Shown: positions 43,375 through 52,654 of the stretch, one piece after another | How the letters are laid out: each line of letters opens with the position of its first letter | Numbering within the stretch: the first letter of the stretch is position 1 | Source of the DNA: Rathayibacter sp. VKM Ac-2804 | Lineage (GTDB): Bacteria; Actinomycetota; Actinomycetes; Actinomycetales; Microbacteriaceae | Reading direction: 5' to 3' | DNA length: 64,000 nucleotides | Assembly: GCF_009866655.1 (NCBI RefSeq) | Contig: NZ_CP047420.1 | Coordinates: 1,054,001 to 1,118,000, forward strand | Program-made: the position numbers and the translations under genes | The notes under the pieces: model-generated | Told to the model about the DNA's origin: nothing | Databases searched by the model: none | What the model saw: the letters and a program-made list of their open reading frames with translations, nothing else

Positions 43375-44879
43375 CGGCATCGCTCGAGCCCGCCGCCGTC
43401 CTCACCGTCCGCGGCGTGAGCAAGGCCTTCGGCGGGGTGGCCGCCCTCTCCGGCGTCGACCTGTCGGTCCACGCGGGACGGATCCTCGGCCTGGCCGGCG
43501 CCAACGGGGCCGGCAAGTCCACGCTCATCAACATCCTCACCGGCCAGCTCCCGCCCGACACCGGCGAGCTGCGAGTGGGCGGCGAGCCGGTCTCGTTCTC
43601 GAGCCCGCGCGAGGCGCAGCGCCACGGGATCGGCGTCGTGCGCCAGGAGCTCGACCTCGTGCCCGATCTCACAATCGCCGAGAACCTCTTCCTCGGGGAC
43701 GAGCGCCCGTTCCAGCGGGCCCTGCAGCTCGACCGCCGGCGGATGCGGGAGGCCGCCCGCGCGCTGCTGCGCCGGATGGGGCTGGAGAACGACGTCGACG
43801 AGCTGGTGCGCGACGTGTCGATCGGCGACCGCCAGCTCGTGGCGGCGGCCCGTGCGCTGCGCAGCGCCGGATCCGTGCTGCTGCTGGACGAGCCGACCTC
43901 CTCGCTGACGCCGTTCGAGGCGGCACGCCTCTTCCGCGTCATGCGCTCGCTCAGCGACGAGGGCGTCGGCGTGGTCTTCATCTCGCACCGGCTCGACGAG
44001 GTCGTGCAGCTCTGCGACAGCATCGTCGTGCTGCGGGACGGCCGGGTCGCCGGCGAGTTCGCGGCCACGGCGGACGTGCTGCCGCAGGTCGTCGACGCCA
44101 TGGTGCCGGGCTCCGCCGCCGTCGTCCGGGGCGACCGGGCCCCGTCGCTCGGCGAGCCCGCGTTCGTCGGCGGAGCGATGGTGATCAAGGGCCGCCCGCC
44201 CGTCGACCTCGCGATCCGGCGGGGCGAGGTGCTCGGCGTCTTCGGCCTCGTCGGCGCGGGGAAGTCCTCGATCGGCCGCTCGATCGCCGGCCTCGAGACC
44301 CTGCAGTCCGGCTCGATGCAGCTCGGCGGCCGGCCCTACAGTCCGCGCTCCGCGGCCGCCGGCTTCGCCCGGGGCGTCGCCTACCTCTCCGAGGACCGCC
44401 GCACCGAGGGGATCCTGCCGCACCTCAGCGTGCGGCAGAACATGATCGTCCGGGCCCCGCGGGACGTCGCTCGCGGCGGCGTCTTCGACCGGCGCGCGGT
44501 GACCGCCCTGATCCGCGAGATGACGTCCCGCCTGCGGATCAAGGCAGCGAGCGACGCCCTCGACATCCGCTCGCTCTCGGGGGGCAACCAGCAGAAGGTG
44601 CTCGTCGGGCGCCTGCTCGCCGAGGACCTGTCCCTGCTCGTCCTCGACGAGCCCACCCACGGCATCGACGTCCGGGCCAAGGCCGACCTGATCGACACGG
44701 TCTGGGACCTCACCGGCAAGGGCGTCGCCGTCCTGCTGATCAGCTCGGAGATCGCCGAGCTGCGCGCCGCCTGCGACCGGATCATCGTCGTCCGCAACGG
44801 CGCCGTCGTCCGGGAGCTCCCGGCCACCACCGCCACCGAAGGAGAACTGATGTCCGCAGCGACCGGAGGCGTCTCGTGA
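43371..44879 (+). CDS. Ribose-type ABC transporter, fused ATP-binding protein
   Basis: 502-aa cytoplasmic ATPase with two tandem nucleotide-binding domains, as in RbsA/XylG. Domain 1 has Walker A GANGAGKST and the degenerate signature VSIGDRQ. Domain 2 has Walker A GLVGAGKSS and LSGGNQQKV. The first Walker B is LLLDEPTSSL and the second LLVLDEPTHGID. It powers import for the adjoining permease. The ATG overlaps the lipoprotein stop (ATGA). Confidence 0.92.
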   Translation: MTASLEPAAVLTVRGVSKAFGGVAALSGVDLSVHAGRILGLAGANGAGKSTLINILTGQLPPDTGELRVGGEPVSFSSPREAQRHGIGVVRQELDLVPDLTIAENLFLGDERPFQRALQLDRRRMREAARALLRRMGLENDVDELVRDVSIGDRQLVAAARALRSAGSVLLLDEPTSSLTPFEAARLFRVMRSLSDEGVGVVFISHRLDEVVQLCDSIVVLRDGRVAGEFAATADVLPQVVDAMVPGSAAVVRGDRAPSLGEPAFVGGAMVIKGRPPVDLAIRRGEVLGVFGLVGAGKSSIGRSIAGLETLQSGSMQLGGRPYSPRSAAAGFARGVAYLSEDRRTEGILPHLSVRQNMIVRAPRDVARGGVFDRRAVTALIREMTSRLRIKAASDALDIRSLSGGNQQKVLVGRLLAEDLSLLVLDEPTHGIDVRAKADLIDTVWDLTGKGVAVLLISSEIAELRAACDRIIVVRNGAVVRELPATTATEGELMSAATGGVS

Positions 44880-45874
44880 CCCGCCTCGACACTCCCGCTT
44901 CTGAGCTCGCCCGCGCTCCGCGCCGCGGCCTCGATCAGGAGCGCCTCGCCACGATCGTCCTCCCGGTGGCGCTGGCCGTGATGATCGTCGTCTTCGCCGT
45001 CAGCTCGTCGACCTTCTTCACCGTCGACAACCTGTTCGTCGTGCTCCGGCAGTCGGCGGTGCTCGGCGTCGCGGCGATCGGGGCGACGATCATCCTGATC
45101 GCCGGCCGGCTCGACATCAGCCAGGGCGCGCTGATCGCGGCGTCCGGGATCACCTGCGTGTCGCTGCTGCAGGTCGGGCTGCCGCCGCTCGTCGCCGTCC
45201 TCGGCGCGATCGCGCTCGGGGCCCTGCTCGGGCTCGTCAACGGCGTGCTGACCGAGACGCTCCGGATCCCCGGCTTCATCTCCACGCTCGCCGTGGCGCT
45301 GGTCGTCCGCGGTGCCGCGCAGGTCTGGACCAGCGGGCAGTCGATCGCGGCCCCGGTCGTCGAGGGCTTCGATCTCCTGCTCTGGGTCGGCACCGGGTCG
45401 ATCGGCCCGCTCCCGGTCGCGGTGGTGCTGGTGACCGTGCTCTACATCGTCGCGTGGCTCGTGATGCGCACGACGACCTGGGGGCTGCGCTCGTACGCCA
45501 TCGGCTCCTCCGGCCGGGCCTCGAGGGTGGCAGGGCTCCGGGTGAACGTGCACGCGATGCAGGTCTTCGTGGTCGCCGGGGCGCTCTCGGCAGTGGCGGG
45601 CGTGCTGCTCGCGGGGCGGCTCGGCTCCGGCTCCGCGAACAACGGGCAGGGCGCCGAGTTCGACATCTTCGCCGCGGTCGTCCTCGGCGGGACCTCGCTC
45701 TTCGGCGGCCGCGGCAGCATTCCGCGCACCGCGCTCGGCATCGTCTTCCTCTCGACGCTGAGCAACGGCCTCGTGATCCTGAATGTATCGTCCTACTGGC
45801 AGGGCATCGCGACGGGGACCGTGCTGGTGCTCGCCCTGGCGATCGACCGGTTGCGAGCACGCGATGACGAGTGA
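44876..45874 (+). CDS. Ribose-type ABC transporter, permease
   Basis: 332-aa membrane subunit of the RbsC/AraH family with eight to ten hydrophobic segments. The family loop TTWGLRSYAIGSSGRASRVAGLRVN (about 200-224) and the later AAVVLGGTSLFGGRGSIPRTALG form the ATPase contact region. It uses a GTG start overlapping the ATPase stop. Normal length and no missing segments. It forms the channel for the sugar importer. Confidence 0.92.
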   Translation: MTRLDTPASELARAPRRGLDQERLATIVLPVALAVMIVVFAVSSSTFFTVDNLFVVLRQSAVLGVAAIGATIILIAGRLDISQGALIAASGITCVSLLQVGLPPLVAVLGAIALGALLGLVNGVLTETLRIPGFISTLAVALVVRGAAQVWTSGQSIAAPVVEGFDLLLWVGTGSIGPLPVAVVLVTVLYIVAWLVMRTTTWGLRSYAIGSSGRASRVAGLRVNVHAMQVFVVAGALSAVAGVLLAGRLGSGSANNGQGAEFDIFAAVVLGGTSLFGGRGSIPRTALGIVFLSTLSNGLVILNVSSYWQGIATGTVLVLALAIDRLRARDDE

Positions 45875-45885
45875 GGCTGTGACGC

Positions 45886-46977
45886 ATGGAGGGTCTTCTC
45901 CGGCGGTTGTCCGAGGGCGGCGAGAGCGGTGCGGACGCGCTGCGCGTCGTCAGCTTCTTCGACAAGCTCCAGCAGTTCCGGGCCGGGATCGACGAGCTGG
46001 TGCGGTCGACGGCGATGCTGATCGGGACCGAGGCGGGCTTCGCCGGTCCGGGCGGCGGCTGCGGCTTCGACAGCCTCGGTCGCGCGCGGCCGCAGGATCC
46101 GCCGGCCGGAGCGATCAGCACCGGGATCGGCGGCGGCACCGCGGACGCCGGCCTGGTCTGGGTGGTGCCCTCGAGCAGCGACGCGGACATGGCGCAGCTG
46201 ATCCTCGAGCGCATGTCGCTGACCGCGGCCACGATCCTCATCCGGCAGGCCGACGCGGCCCGGCTGGGCGACGGCGAGCCGCTGCGGATGCTGATCGAGG
46301 CGCTGCCCTCGATCACCGAGCACCGGGAGGAGGCGCTGCGGCGGCTGGGCTTCCGGCCGGACTGGCGGGTCCGCGTCGTCCTCGCCCGAGGCTCGGGCGG
46401 ATCTCTCTCGGACCCGCGCACTTGGCGGGAGTGGTGCGGGCCGGAGCACCGCTGCACGGCTCCGGTGCGGTTCGGGACGGTGCACGCGGTGCTGGTGCAC
46501 GGCTCCGGGACCCTGCCCGGTGCGCTCCCCGAGGGCGCCGAGACCGTCGCCGTCGGAGCGAGCGCCTCGGCGCTGTCGCCGCGGGACTCCTACCTCTCCG
46601 CGCTGCGGACGCTGCGGCTGTGCTCGCCGACGCTCGGTCCGCGCGCTCTCGCGCACGATGCGCTCGGCTCCCTGCGCTGCCTCGCCCGGGTCTCCCCGGC
46701 GGAGGCCGCCGGCTCGGAGCTCGTGCAGCGGATGCGGCTCCTGGTGCGGACGCCCGTCGGCCTGGGCGAGATCCTCGCCCTGGACGCGTACTGCCGCCAC
46801 GCGAACGTCCGCGCGGCGGCGGCGGAGCTCCTGCTGCATCACAGCTCCCTGGGGCACCGGCTGAAGAACGTGGGCGCGAAGCTGGGGATCGACGTGTTCG
46901 AGGCCGCGCAGCGCAACGACGTGTGGCTCGCGCTGCAGCTGCTGCGGATCGCCGAGGCGGAGCCGGACGAGGCGTGA
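45886..46977 (+). CDS. PucR-like transcriptional regulator
   Basis: 363-aa cytoplasmic protein. The N-terminal region (RVVSFFDKLQQFRAGIDELVRSTAMLIG) resembles a GAF-like sensing domain. The C-terminal 70 residues form the PucR-type helix-turn-helix: LDAYCRHANVRAAAAELLLHHSSLGHRLKNVGAKLGID, then a helix (WLALQLLRI). It starts with an ATG 11 nt after the permease stop, so it belongs to the importer operon and probably regulates it in response to the imported solute. It may also act on the divergent precursor gene. Confidence 0.75.
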   Translation: MEGLLRRLSEGGESGADALRVVSFFDKLQQFRAGIDELVRSTAMLIGTEAGFAGPGGGCGFDSLGRARPQDPPAGAISTGIGGGTADAGLVWVVPSSSDADMAQLILERMSLTAATILIRQADAARLGDGEPLRMLIEALPSITEHREEALRRLGFRPDWRVRVVLARGSGGSLSDPRTWREWCGPEHRCTAPVRFGTVHAVLVHGSGTLPGALPEGAETVAVGASASALSPRDSYLSALRTLRLCSPTLGPRALAHDALGSLRCLARVSPAEAAGSELVQRMRLLVRTPVGLGEILALDAYCRHANVRAAAAELLLHHSSLGHRLKNVGAKLGIDVFEAAQRNDVWLALQLLRIAEAEPDEA

Positions 46978-46998
46978 GCCCCCTCGGCGCGGCAGGCG

Positions 46999-47922
46999 GT
47001 GGCCGCCGTGGACGCTGAGCTCGCCGCCGCCACCGAGCTGATGGTGCGGCCGGACCTGAACGACGTCGAGGGGACCCGGCTGCTGATGGGCTCGTCGACG
47101 ATGCAGCCGTCCTCCGCCGAGGTGGAGTTCGGCGGGTCGGTCGTGATCGAGTCGCGCTCGGTGCGCCTCGACGGTCACGACATCGCCCTGCGGCTCTACC
47201 GGCCGTCGGCGTCGGTCGGGTCCGCCCTGCTGTTCCTGCACGGCGGTGCGTTCGTCGCGGGGGACCTCCTCTCCGAGAACGCCCGCTGCCTGCGCTACGC
47301 CGGCGACGCGGGCTGCCTCGTCGTCTCCGTCGACTACCGCCTCGCGCCCGAGCACCCCTACCCGCAGGGCCTGCACGACTGCCGTGCGGTGCTGCGGTGG
47401 ATCGTCGAGCGGGCGGCGGAGCTCGGGATCGATCCCGCGCGGATCGCCGTCGCCGGAGTCAGTGCCGGCGGCGCGCTGGCGGCGGGGGTGAGCATGCTCG
47501 CGCTCGACGAGGGCGAGCGGGTGCCGCGCGCGCAGCTGCTGCTGTTCCCCGTGCTCGACGACCGCCTCCGGACGACGTCGATGCGGGAGTTCGACGCCAC
47601 GCCGGTCTGGGACAACCGCAACGCCGAGGTGATGTGGCGGCTCTACCTCGGCGGGCGGGAGGCCGACGCGTACGCGGCACCGGCTCGCCGCGAGTCGCTT
47701 CTCGGGCTGCCGGAGACGTACCTCCTCGTCGCGGAGCTCGATCCGCTGCGGGACGAGGCGCTCCACTTCGGCGCACGGCTCCTGGAGCAGGGGGTGCCCG
47801 TCGATCTGCGGCTCTGGGCGGGGACGTACCACGTGTTCGATCAGCTCGTACCCGACGCCGCGGTCTCGCGCGCCAGCCTCGAGGATCAGGTGCGGTTCCT
47901 CCGGCGGACCCTGCGCCCCTGA
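46999..47922 (+). CDS. Alpha/beta hydrolase, HSL/Aes-type esterase
   Basis: 307-aa carboxylesterase of the hormone-sensitive-lipase family. The oxyanion motif is FLHGGAFVAGD, the nucleophile Ser is in AGVSAGGAL (GDSAGG-type box), the acid is in VAELDPLRDEAL and the His is in AGTYHVFDQ. It probably cleaves small acyl or acetyl esters. The start is uncertain: GTG at 46999 or 47008, or ATG at 47041. It lies 21 nt after the PucR gene and may be the last gene of the importer operon, perhaps acting on the imported compound. Confidence 0.82.
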   Translation: MAAVDAELAAATELMVRPDLNDVEGTRLLMGSSTMQPSSAEVEFGGSVVIESRSVRLDGHDIALRLYRPSASVGSALLFLHGGAFVAGDLLSENARCLRYAGDAGCLVVSVDYRLAPEHPYPQGLHDCRAVLRWIVERAAELGIDPARIAVAGVSAGGALAAGVSMLALDEGERVPRAQLLLFPVLDDRLRTTSMREFDATPVWDNRNAEVMWRLYLGGREADAYAAPARRESLLGLPETYLLVAELDPLRDEALHFGARLLEQGVPVDLRLWAGTYHVFDQLVPDAAVSRASLEDQVRFLRRTLRP

Positions 47923-47935
47923 GCGGGGAGAGCCC

Positions 47936-48931
47936 TCAGCAGGCGCCGGCCGCGGACCGCGCCGCGCGCGCCGACCGCTCCGCGAGGCGCGCGAACGCCT
48001 CGCGCAGCTCCCGCGGCTCGACGTCGCTGATCGGCGCGTCGAAGCGGGCGATCGTTGCGGCGAGGCCGGGCCAGGACCAGGAGCCGACGCGGATCCGGCA
48101 GCGGCCGTCCGGCTCGACGGTCAGCGTGCCGTCGCCGAGGTACGGGGCGATCCGCGCGGCGTCGGCGTCGAGCGTCGCCGAGCCCCAGTGCGGCCAGGTG
48201 TCCGCTCCGGTCGAGCCCTTGAAGCGGGCGGAGAGGAACGCCGCGGGGTCGCCGCCGGGCACGGTCCGCGGGGTGAAGGCGGCGCCGGTATGGCTGCGGA
48301 GCCGGATCCGGTCGACCCGGTAGGTGCGCCAGTCGTCGCGCTCGGCGGTCCAGCCGATCAGATACCAGCTGCCGCCGGCGAGGACGAGGTGGTGCGGCTC
48401 GGTGGCGCGCACGGCGTCGGTCGGTCCTGCGGGGGAGTCGTAGTCGAACCGCAGGGTCAGCGCGTCGCGGATCGCGTCGCCGATCCGCAGCAGCACCCCG
48501 GAGTCGGCGCGCGCCCCGGCCGGGCGGGTCGCGGTGCCGGCGCTCGCCGCGAGTCCGTCGATCCGGTGCGCCAGGCGGCTCGGCAGCAGTCGTCGGATCG
48601 TCCGAAGCGCCCGCTCGGCCGCCTCGTCGAGGTCGGTGCCGAGGGCGCCGGCGGTCCGCAGCGCCAGGGCGATCACGACGGCCTGCTCGTCGTCGAAGAG
48701 CAGCGGCGGCAGCTCCGTGCCGGCGGCCAGGCGGTAGCCGCCGTCGGGGCCGCGCGTGGTCTCGATCACGTAGTCGAGCTCGCGCAGCCGCTCGACGTCG
48801 CGCCGGACGGTGCGCTCGCTCACCTCCAGCCGCTCCGCCAGCACCGGCGCCGACCAGTCGCGGCGCGACTGCAGCAGCGACAGGAGGGCGAGCAGCCGCT
48901 TCGAGGTGGAGGGCGAGGAGGCGATGGGCAC
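47936..48931 (-). CDS. WYL-domain transcriptional regulator (YafY-like)
   Basis: 331-aa DNA-binding protein. A DeoR-type helix-turn-helix covers about 5-60 (KRLLALLSLLQSRRDWSAPVLAERLEVSERTVRRDVERLRELDYV). The WYL ligand domain (about 135-230) contains LAGGSWYLIGWTAERDDWRTYRVDRI, and a C-terminal extension follows. The GTG at 48931 fits the family; an upstream extension would add an unlikely basic tail. Divergent from a VOC gene 119 bp away, a frequent regulator-target pair. Confidence 0.85.
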   Translation of the reverse strand: MPIASSPSTSKRLLALLSLLQSRRDWSAPVLAERLEVSERTVRRDVERLRELDYVIETTRGPDGGYRLAAGTELPPLLFDDEQAVVIALALRTAGALGTDLDEAAERALRTIRRLLPSRLAHRIDGLAASAGTATRPAGARADSGVLLRIGDAIRDALTLRFDYDSPAGPTDAVRATEPHHLVLAGGSWYLIGWTAERDDWRTYRVDRIRLRSHTGAAFTPRTVPGGDPAAFLSARFKGSTGADTWPHWGSATLDADAARIAPYLGDGTLTVEPDGRCRIRVGSWSWPGLAATIARFDAPISDVEPRELREAFARLAERSARAARSAAGAC

Positions 48932-49050
48932 GGATCGATCATCGCGCGCGAAGCGGACGTTCCCTGGCCGGTACCGACGAGATGGTGGAGTCAGCCCCGG
49001 GAAACGGGGAGAACCGCGGCCCACCCGCCGCGCACTGAAGGAGCACACCC

Positions 49051-49506
49051 ATGACCGCAGCAGTCGTCGCACACCTCAACTTCACCGGCCGGGCCCGCGC
49101 GGCCCTCGAGTACTACGCCGCCGCGTTCGGCGGTCAGGCGGTCGTCCGCACCTACGGCGACTTCGGGATGCCGGCGGGCCTGCCCGACGCCGAGCGGGTC
49201 GTCCACGGCCAGGTCGTCGGCGCGGAGGGCTTCAGCGTGATGGCGTACGACGTCCCCTCGAGCGAGGCGGATCTGCAGGCGGGAGCCACGCGCCGCGAGA
49301 ACGGCACGACGATCACCGACCGTCCCTTCTTCCTGGCGCTGCAGGCCGCGACCCTCGAGGAGGCGACCGGCCACTGGGACGCGCTCGTGGACGGAGCGAG
49401 CATCGTCGAGCCGCTCGCGGCGTCGGCCTGGTCGGCCGGGTTCGGCATGCTCACCGACCGTTTCGGGGTCGTCTGGGCGATCAGCGTCGTCGAGCAGCAG
49501 GGCTGA
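49051..49506 (+). CDS. VOC-fold (PhnB/3-demethylubiquinone-type) protein
   Basis: 151-aa glyoxalase-superfamily protein. It opens with VVAHLNFTGRARAALEYYAAAFGG and has GQVVGAEGFSVMAYDVP, matching the PhnB/YjdN group of VOC proteins. The typical metal residues of active glyoxalases are not all evident. The ATG has AAGGAG upstream. Divergent from the WYL regulator, which probably controls it. The substrate is unknown. Confidence 0.82.
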   Translation: MTAAVVAHLNFTGRARAALEYYAAAFGGQAVVRTYGDFGMPAGLPDAERVVHGQVVGAEGFSVMAYDVPSSEADLQAGATRRENGTTITDRPFFLALQAATLEEATGHWDALVDGASIVEPLAASAWSAGFGMLTDRFGVVWAISVVEQQG

Positions 49507-49707
49507 GCGCGGGCGGGTGGCCGTGCGGCGCGGCCGCCCGGACCCTCCGGCGCGAATTCCGGGCGACGGATGGCTTTCCGGAGCGCTCTGGGTACTATGT
49601 CCCGACGCGGTGGGAGTCCCCTCCTCCGCGCCCGCGGGTCCCGGACCCGCCCTCAGCTCCACACCCCCGGCCCCACCAGCCCCAGCCCTCAGACGAACGG
49701 GAGACGG

Positions 49708-51045
49708 ATGCGCACGACGCGCCCTTCGACGGACCACTCCGCCGCGGACGAGTCGGCGCGCACGCCGCGACCCCACGTCCGGCACGGACGGCAGAAGCGG
49801 CACAGCCTGCCGCGGACCCTCGTCAAGGCCGCTGCGACCGTCTCGGGAGTGGGCATCGTCGCCTCGATCTCGATCGTCGCGATCGCCGCGACCCTGCTCG
49901 TGCAGTCCGCGCAGCCGTCGGTCAGCCTGCACCCGGTCGCCGCGGGCTCCGAGGTCGCAGCCGGCTCGGTCCCCGAGATCGGCGCCCTCGAGGGCGGCTT
50001 CAACGTCCTCGTCGTCGGCAGCGATTCGCGCCAGGGTCAGGGCGACGCCTACGGCGACCCGGACGAGGAGACCAGCGTCCTCAACGACGTGAACATGCTG
50101 ATGCACGTCTCCGCCGACCACAGCAACGCGACCGTCGTCAGCTTCCCCCGCGACATGTACGTCGACATCCCGTCCTGCGTCAACGCTGTGACGGGGGAGA
50201 CCATCCCCGCCCGCTCCGACACCAAGATCAACGAGGCGATGGGCAAGGACGTCAGCCTCGGCTGCGTCGCCGGCGTCGCCGAGGAGCTCCTCGGGGTCCG
50301 GGTCGACTACGGCGCGGTCGTGCAGTTCAACGGCGTCATCGAGATGTCGAACGCGATCGGCGGCGTCGACGTCTGCGTCGCCACCGAGATCGCGGACCCG
50401 TACACCAACACCTACCTCGAGCCGGGTGTGCACTCGCTCGAGGGCATGGCCGCGCTGCAGTTCCTGCGCAGCCGGCACGGCATCGGCGACGGCAGCGACC
50501 TCACCCGCATCAGCAACCAGCAGGTCTTCCTCTCCTCGCTGGTCCGCCAGGTCAAGAGCGCCGACACGCTGCTCAACCCGGTCGCGCTCTACGGACTCGC
50601 CAAGGCCGCGCTGGGCAACATGACGCTCTCGACCGAGCTCAACAACGTGAACACCCTCGTGCAGATGGGCCTCGCGCTGAAGGACGTCGACATCGCGAAC
50701 GTGGTGTTCGCCCAGTACCCCACCGGCGCGACCTCCGGCGGCGTCGTCCCCGACCGCACGGCGGGCGACGTGCTCGCCACCGCCCTGCAGACCGACCAGC
50801 CGATCGCCCTCACCGGCGGGACCGGTGCCGGCGCGACGACCACCGGCGAGCCCGAGGCGCCGACGGCGACCGAGGCCCCCGCCGCGGGCCCCGCGACCAC
50901 CGACCCGCTCGCGACCGCGGAGGCCACCCCCGGCGCCCCGGCCGATCCCGCCACGCCCGCCGCCGGCACCCCGGTCGAGCTGCCCGAGGCGATCACCGGC
51001 CAGCCGGCCGACCAGCAGACCTGCTCGGTCGGATTCTTCGGCTGA
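49708..51045 (+). CDS. LCP (LytR-CpsA-Psr) family cell-wall glycopolymer ligase, copy 1
   Basis: 445-aa membrane-anchored enzyme that attaches lipid-linked glycopolymers to peptidoglycan. It has a basic N terminus, one transmembrane segment (about 40-65, VSGVGIVASISIVAIAATLLV), then the LCP domain with FNVLVVGSDSRQGQ, SFPRDMYVDIPSC, DTKINEAMG and the arginine-containing LRSRHGIGDGSDLTRISNQQ. A Pro/Ala/Thr-rich linker leads to the end. GGGAGACGG precedes the ATG at 49708; an in-frame start 46 codons upstream is less likely. The next gene is a paralogue. Confidence 0.88.
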   Translation: MRTTRPSTDHSAADESARTPRPHVRHGRQKRHSLPRTLVKAAATVSGVGIVASISIVAIAATLLVQSAQPSVSLHPVAAGSEVAAGSVPEIGALEGGFNVLVVGSDSRQGQGDAYGDPDEETSVLNDVNMLMHVSADHSNATVVSFPRDMYVDIPSCVNAVTGETIPARSDTKINEAMGKDVSLGCVAGVAEELLGVRVDYGAVVQFNGVIEMSNAIGGVDVCVATEIADPYTNTYLEPGVHSLEGMAALQFLRSRHGIGDGSDLTRISNQQVFLSSLVRQVKSADTLLNPVALYGLAKAALGNMTLSTELNNVNTLVQMGLALKDVDIANVVFAQYPTGATSGGVVPDRTAGDVLATALQTDQPIALTGGTGAGATTTGEPEAPTATEAPAAGPATTDPLATAEATPGAPADPATPAAGTPVELPEAITGQPADQQTCSVGFFG

Positions 51046-51061
51046 CGCCGAGGCGGAACCG

Positions 51062-52336
51062 ATGAGCGAACCCGTCGTCTCGCGCAGGACCGCGGCCCGC
51101 CACGGGCGGCTCCGGCCCCAGAGCGGGCTCCGCTTCGCCGGCCGGATCCTCGCGGCCTGCGTCGGCGTCGGGGTGCTCAGCGCGGTGTCGATCGTGGTGA
51201 TCGCGCTCTCGATGATCGCGGGCAGCGCGCGGCCGTCCGTCGACCTCGGCATCGGATCGACCGACGCCGGCTCCGCGATCCCGGAGATCGGCGCGATCGA
51301 GGGCGGCGTCAACATCCTGCTCGCGGGCAGCGACAGCGCCGAGGGCTCCGCGGCGGGCGCGTACGGCGACCGCTCCGAGAACCTCAACGACGTCACGATG
51401 CTGATGCACATCTCGGAGGACCACTCGACGGTCGAGGTGATCAGCTTCCCCCGTGACATGTACGTGCCGATCCCGTCCTGCACCGACCCGGTGACCGGCG
51501 CCGTCTCGGATCCGCTGCGCTCCGCCAAGATCAACACCTCGCTCGGCTACGGCGGACTCGCCTGCACCGTGCAGACCGTCGAGCAGCTCACCGGCCTCGA
51601 CATCCCCTACGCCGCGCTGATCCAGTTCGACGGCGTGATCGAGATGTCGAACGCGGTCGGCGGGGTCGACGTCTGCGTCGCCACCCCGATCGAGGACGAG
51701 TACACCGGTCTGAACCTCAGTGCCGGCACGCACACGCTCGTCGGCGCGGAGGCGCTCGCGTTCCTGCGCACCCGCCACGGCGTCGGCGACGGCAGCGACC
51801 TGACCCGCATCTCCAGCCAGCAGGTCTACCTGTCCTCGCTGGTGCGCAAGGTGAAGGACGCGTCGACCCTCTCGAACCCCGTCGCCCTCTACGGCCTCGG
51901 CAAGGCCGCCGTCTCCAACATGCAGCTCTCGACCTCGCTCGAGAACGTCAACACCCTCGTCTCCATCGGCCTCGCGGTGAAGGACGTCGACCTCGCCAGC
52001 GTCGTCTTCGTCCAGTACCCGACCTTCATCGACGGCGACGGCGTCTACCCGAGCGAGGAGGCGGCGGCGACGCTCAACGCCGCGCTGCTCGCCGACCAGC
52101 CGATCGCCCTCACCGGGACCACCGGCGGCGGCTCGGAGTCGACGGACGGCTCGACGCCCGCCGCGACCGATCCCGCGGCGACGGCGGATCCGGCGGCGAC
52201 CGGCGACGCGGCCGCGACGACCGACCCGGGGACACCGGCCCCCGGCGAGACCGCGGTCGCCCTCCCGAGCGACGTCTCCGGCCAGACCGCCGACCAGCAG
52301 ACCTGCACCGTCGGCCGCACCCTCGACGAGCAGTAG
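51062..52336 (+). CDS. LCP (LytR-CpsA-Psr) family cell-wall glycopolymer ligase, copy 2
   Basis: 424-aa tandem paralogue of the preceding protein. The transmembrane segment is at about 28-52, and the LCP motifs are VNILLAGSDSAEG, SFPRDMYVPIPSC, SAKINTSLG and LRTRHGVGDGSDLTRISSQQ. Both copies end DQQTC followed by a short tail with the same Cys. It starts 16 nt after copy 1 and so is co-transcribed. The duplicates may serve different glycopolymers. Ends 78 bp before tRNA-Ser(GCU). Confidence 0.88.
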   Translation: MSEPVVSRRTAARHGRLRPQSGLRFAGRILAACVGVGVLSAVSIVVIALSMIAGSARPSVDLGIGSTDAGSAIPEIGAIEGGVNILLAGSDSAEGSAAGAYGDRSENLNDVTMLMHISEDHSTVEVISFPRDMYVPIPSCTDPVTGAVSDPLRSAKINTSLGYGGLACTVQTVEQLTGLDIPYAALIQFDGVIEMSNAVGGVDVCVATPIEDEYTGLNLSAGTHTLVGAEALAFLRTRHGVGDGSDLTRISSQQVYLSSLVRKVKDASTLSNPVALYGLGKAAVSNMQLSTSLENVNTLVSIGLAVKDVDLASVVFVQYPTFIDGDGVYPSEEAAATLNAALLADQPIALTGTTGGGSESTDGSTPAATDPAATADPAATGDAAATTDPGTPAPGETAVALPSDVSGQTADQQTCTVGRTLDEQ

Positions 52337-52414
52337 CGCCGCCGCGCCGGGTGTCACGCCCGGCTCCCGGGTGCGGTTATAGTGGTCGTCGTGCGTTCGC
52401 CTGGCGGGCGCTCA

Positions 52415-52505
52415 GGAGACGTCGCATAGTCCGGTCGAGTGCACCACCCTGCTAAGGTGGAGAACCCTTTATTGGGTTCCGTGGGTTCAAATCCCACCGT
52501 CTCCG
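52415..52505 (+). tRNA. tRNA-Ser (anticodon GCU)
   Basis: Acceptor GGAGACG/CGTCTCC. Anticodon arm CCACC-CTGCTAA-GGTGG with GCT at 52451-52453. A long variable arm containing GAACCC...GGGTTC follows, then the T arm GTGGGTTCAAATCCCAC. CCA is not encoded. TATAGT near 52379 is a good -10. Confidence 0.97.
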
Positions 52506-52654
52506 CACTCCGTTCTTCGAGCCCGCTGGCGGTATCAGAACGACCCGCGCCTCTGCTTCCGACCACGGTCTGCGGTGCTGCAGATTCTTCTCGCGGACGT
52601 GCGCTCGCCAGCCGTCCGTGCGCAGCCGCCGGGGCGACCGGCTAGCCTGGCGGG

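Noticed and set aside
42355..45874. The ABC transporter as exporter of the modified peptide.
   Set aside because: It has a lipoprotein binding subunit, an RbsA-type double ATPase and an RbsC-type permease, the layout of a solute importer.
36191..48000. Integrated element with att sites bounded by tRNA-Ser(UGA).
   Set aside because: No integrase and no second copy of the tRNA 3' end was seen.
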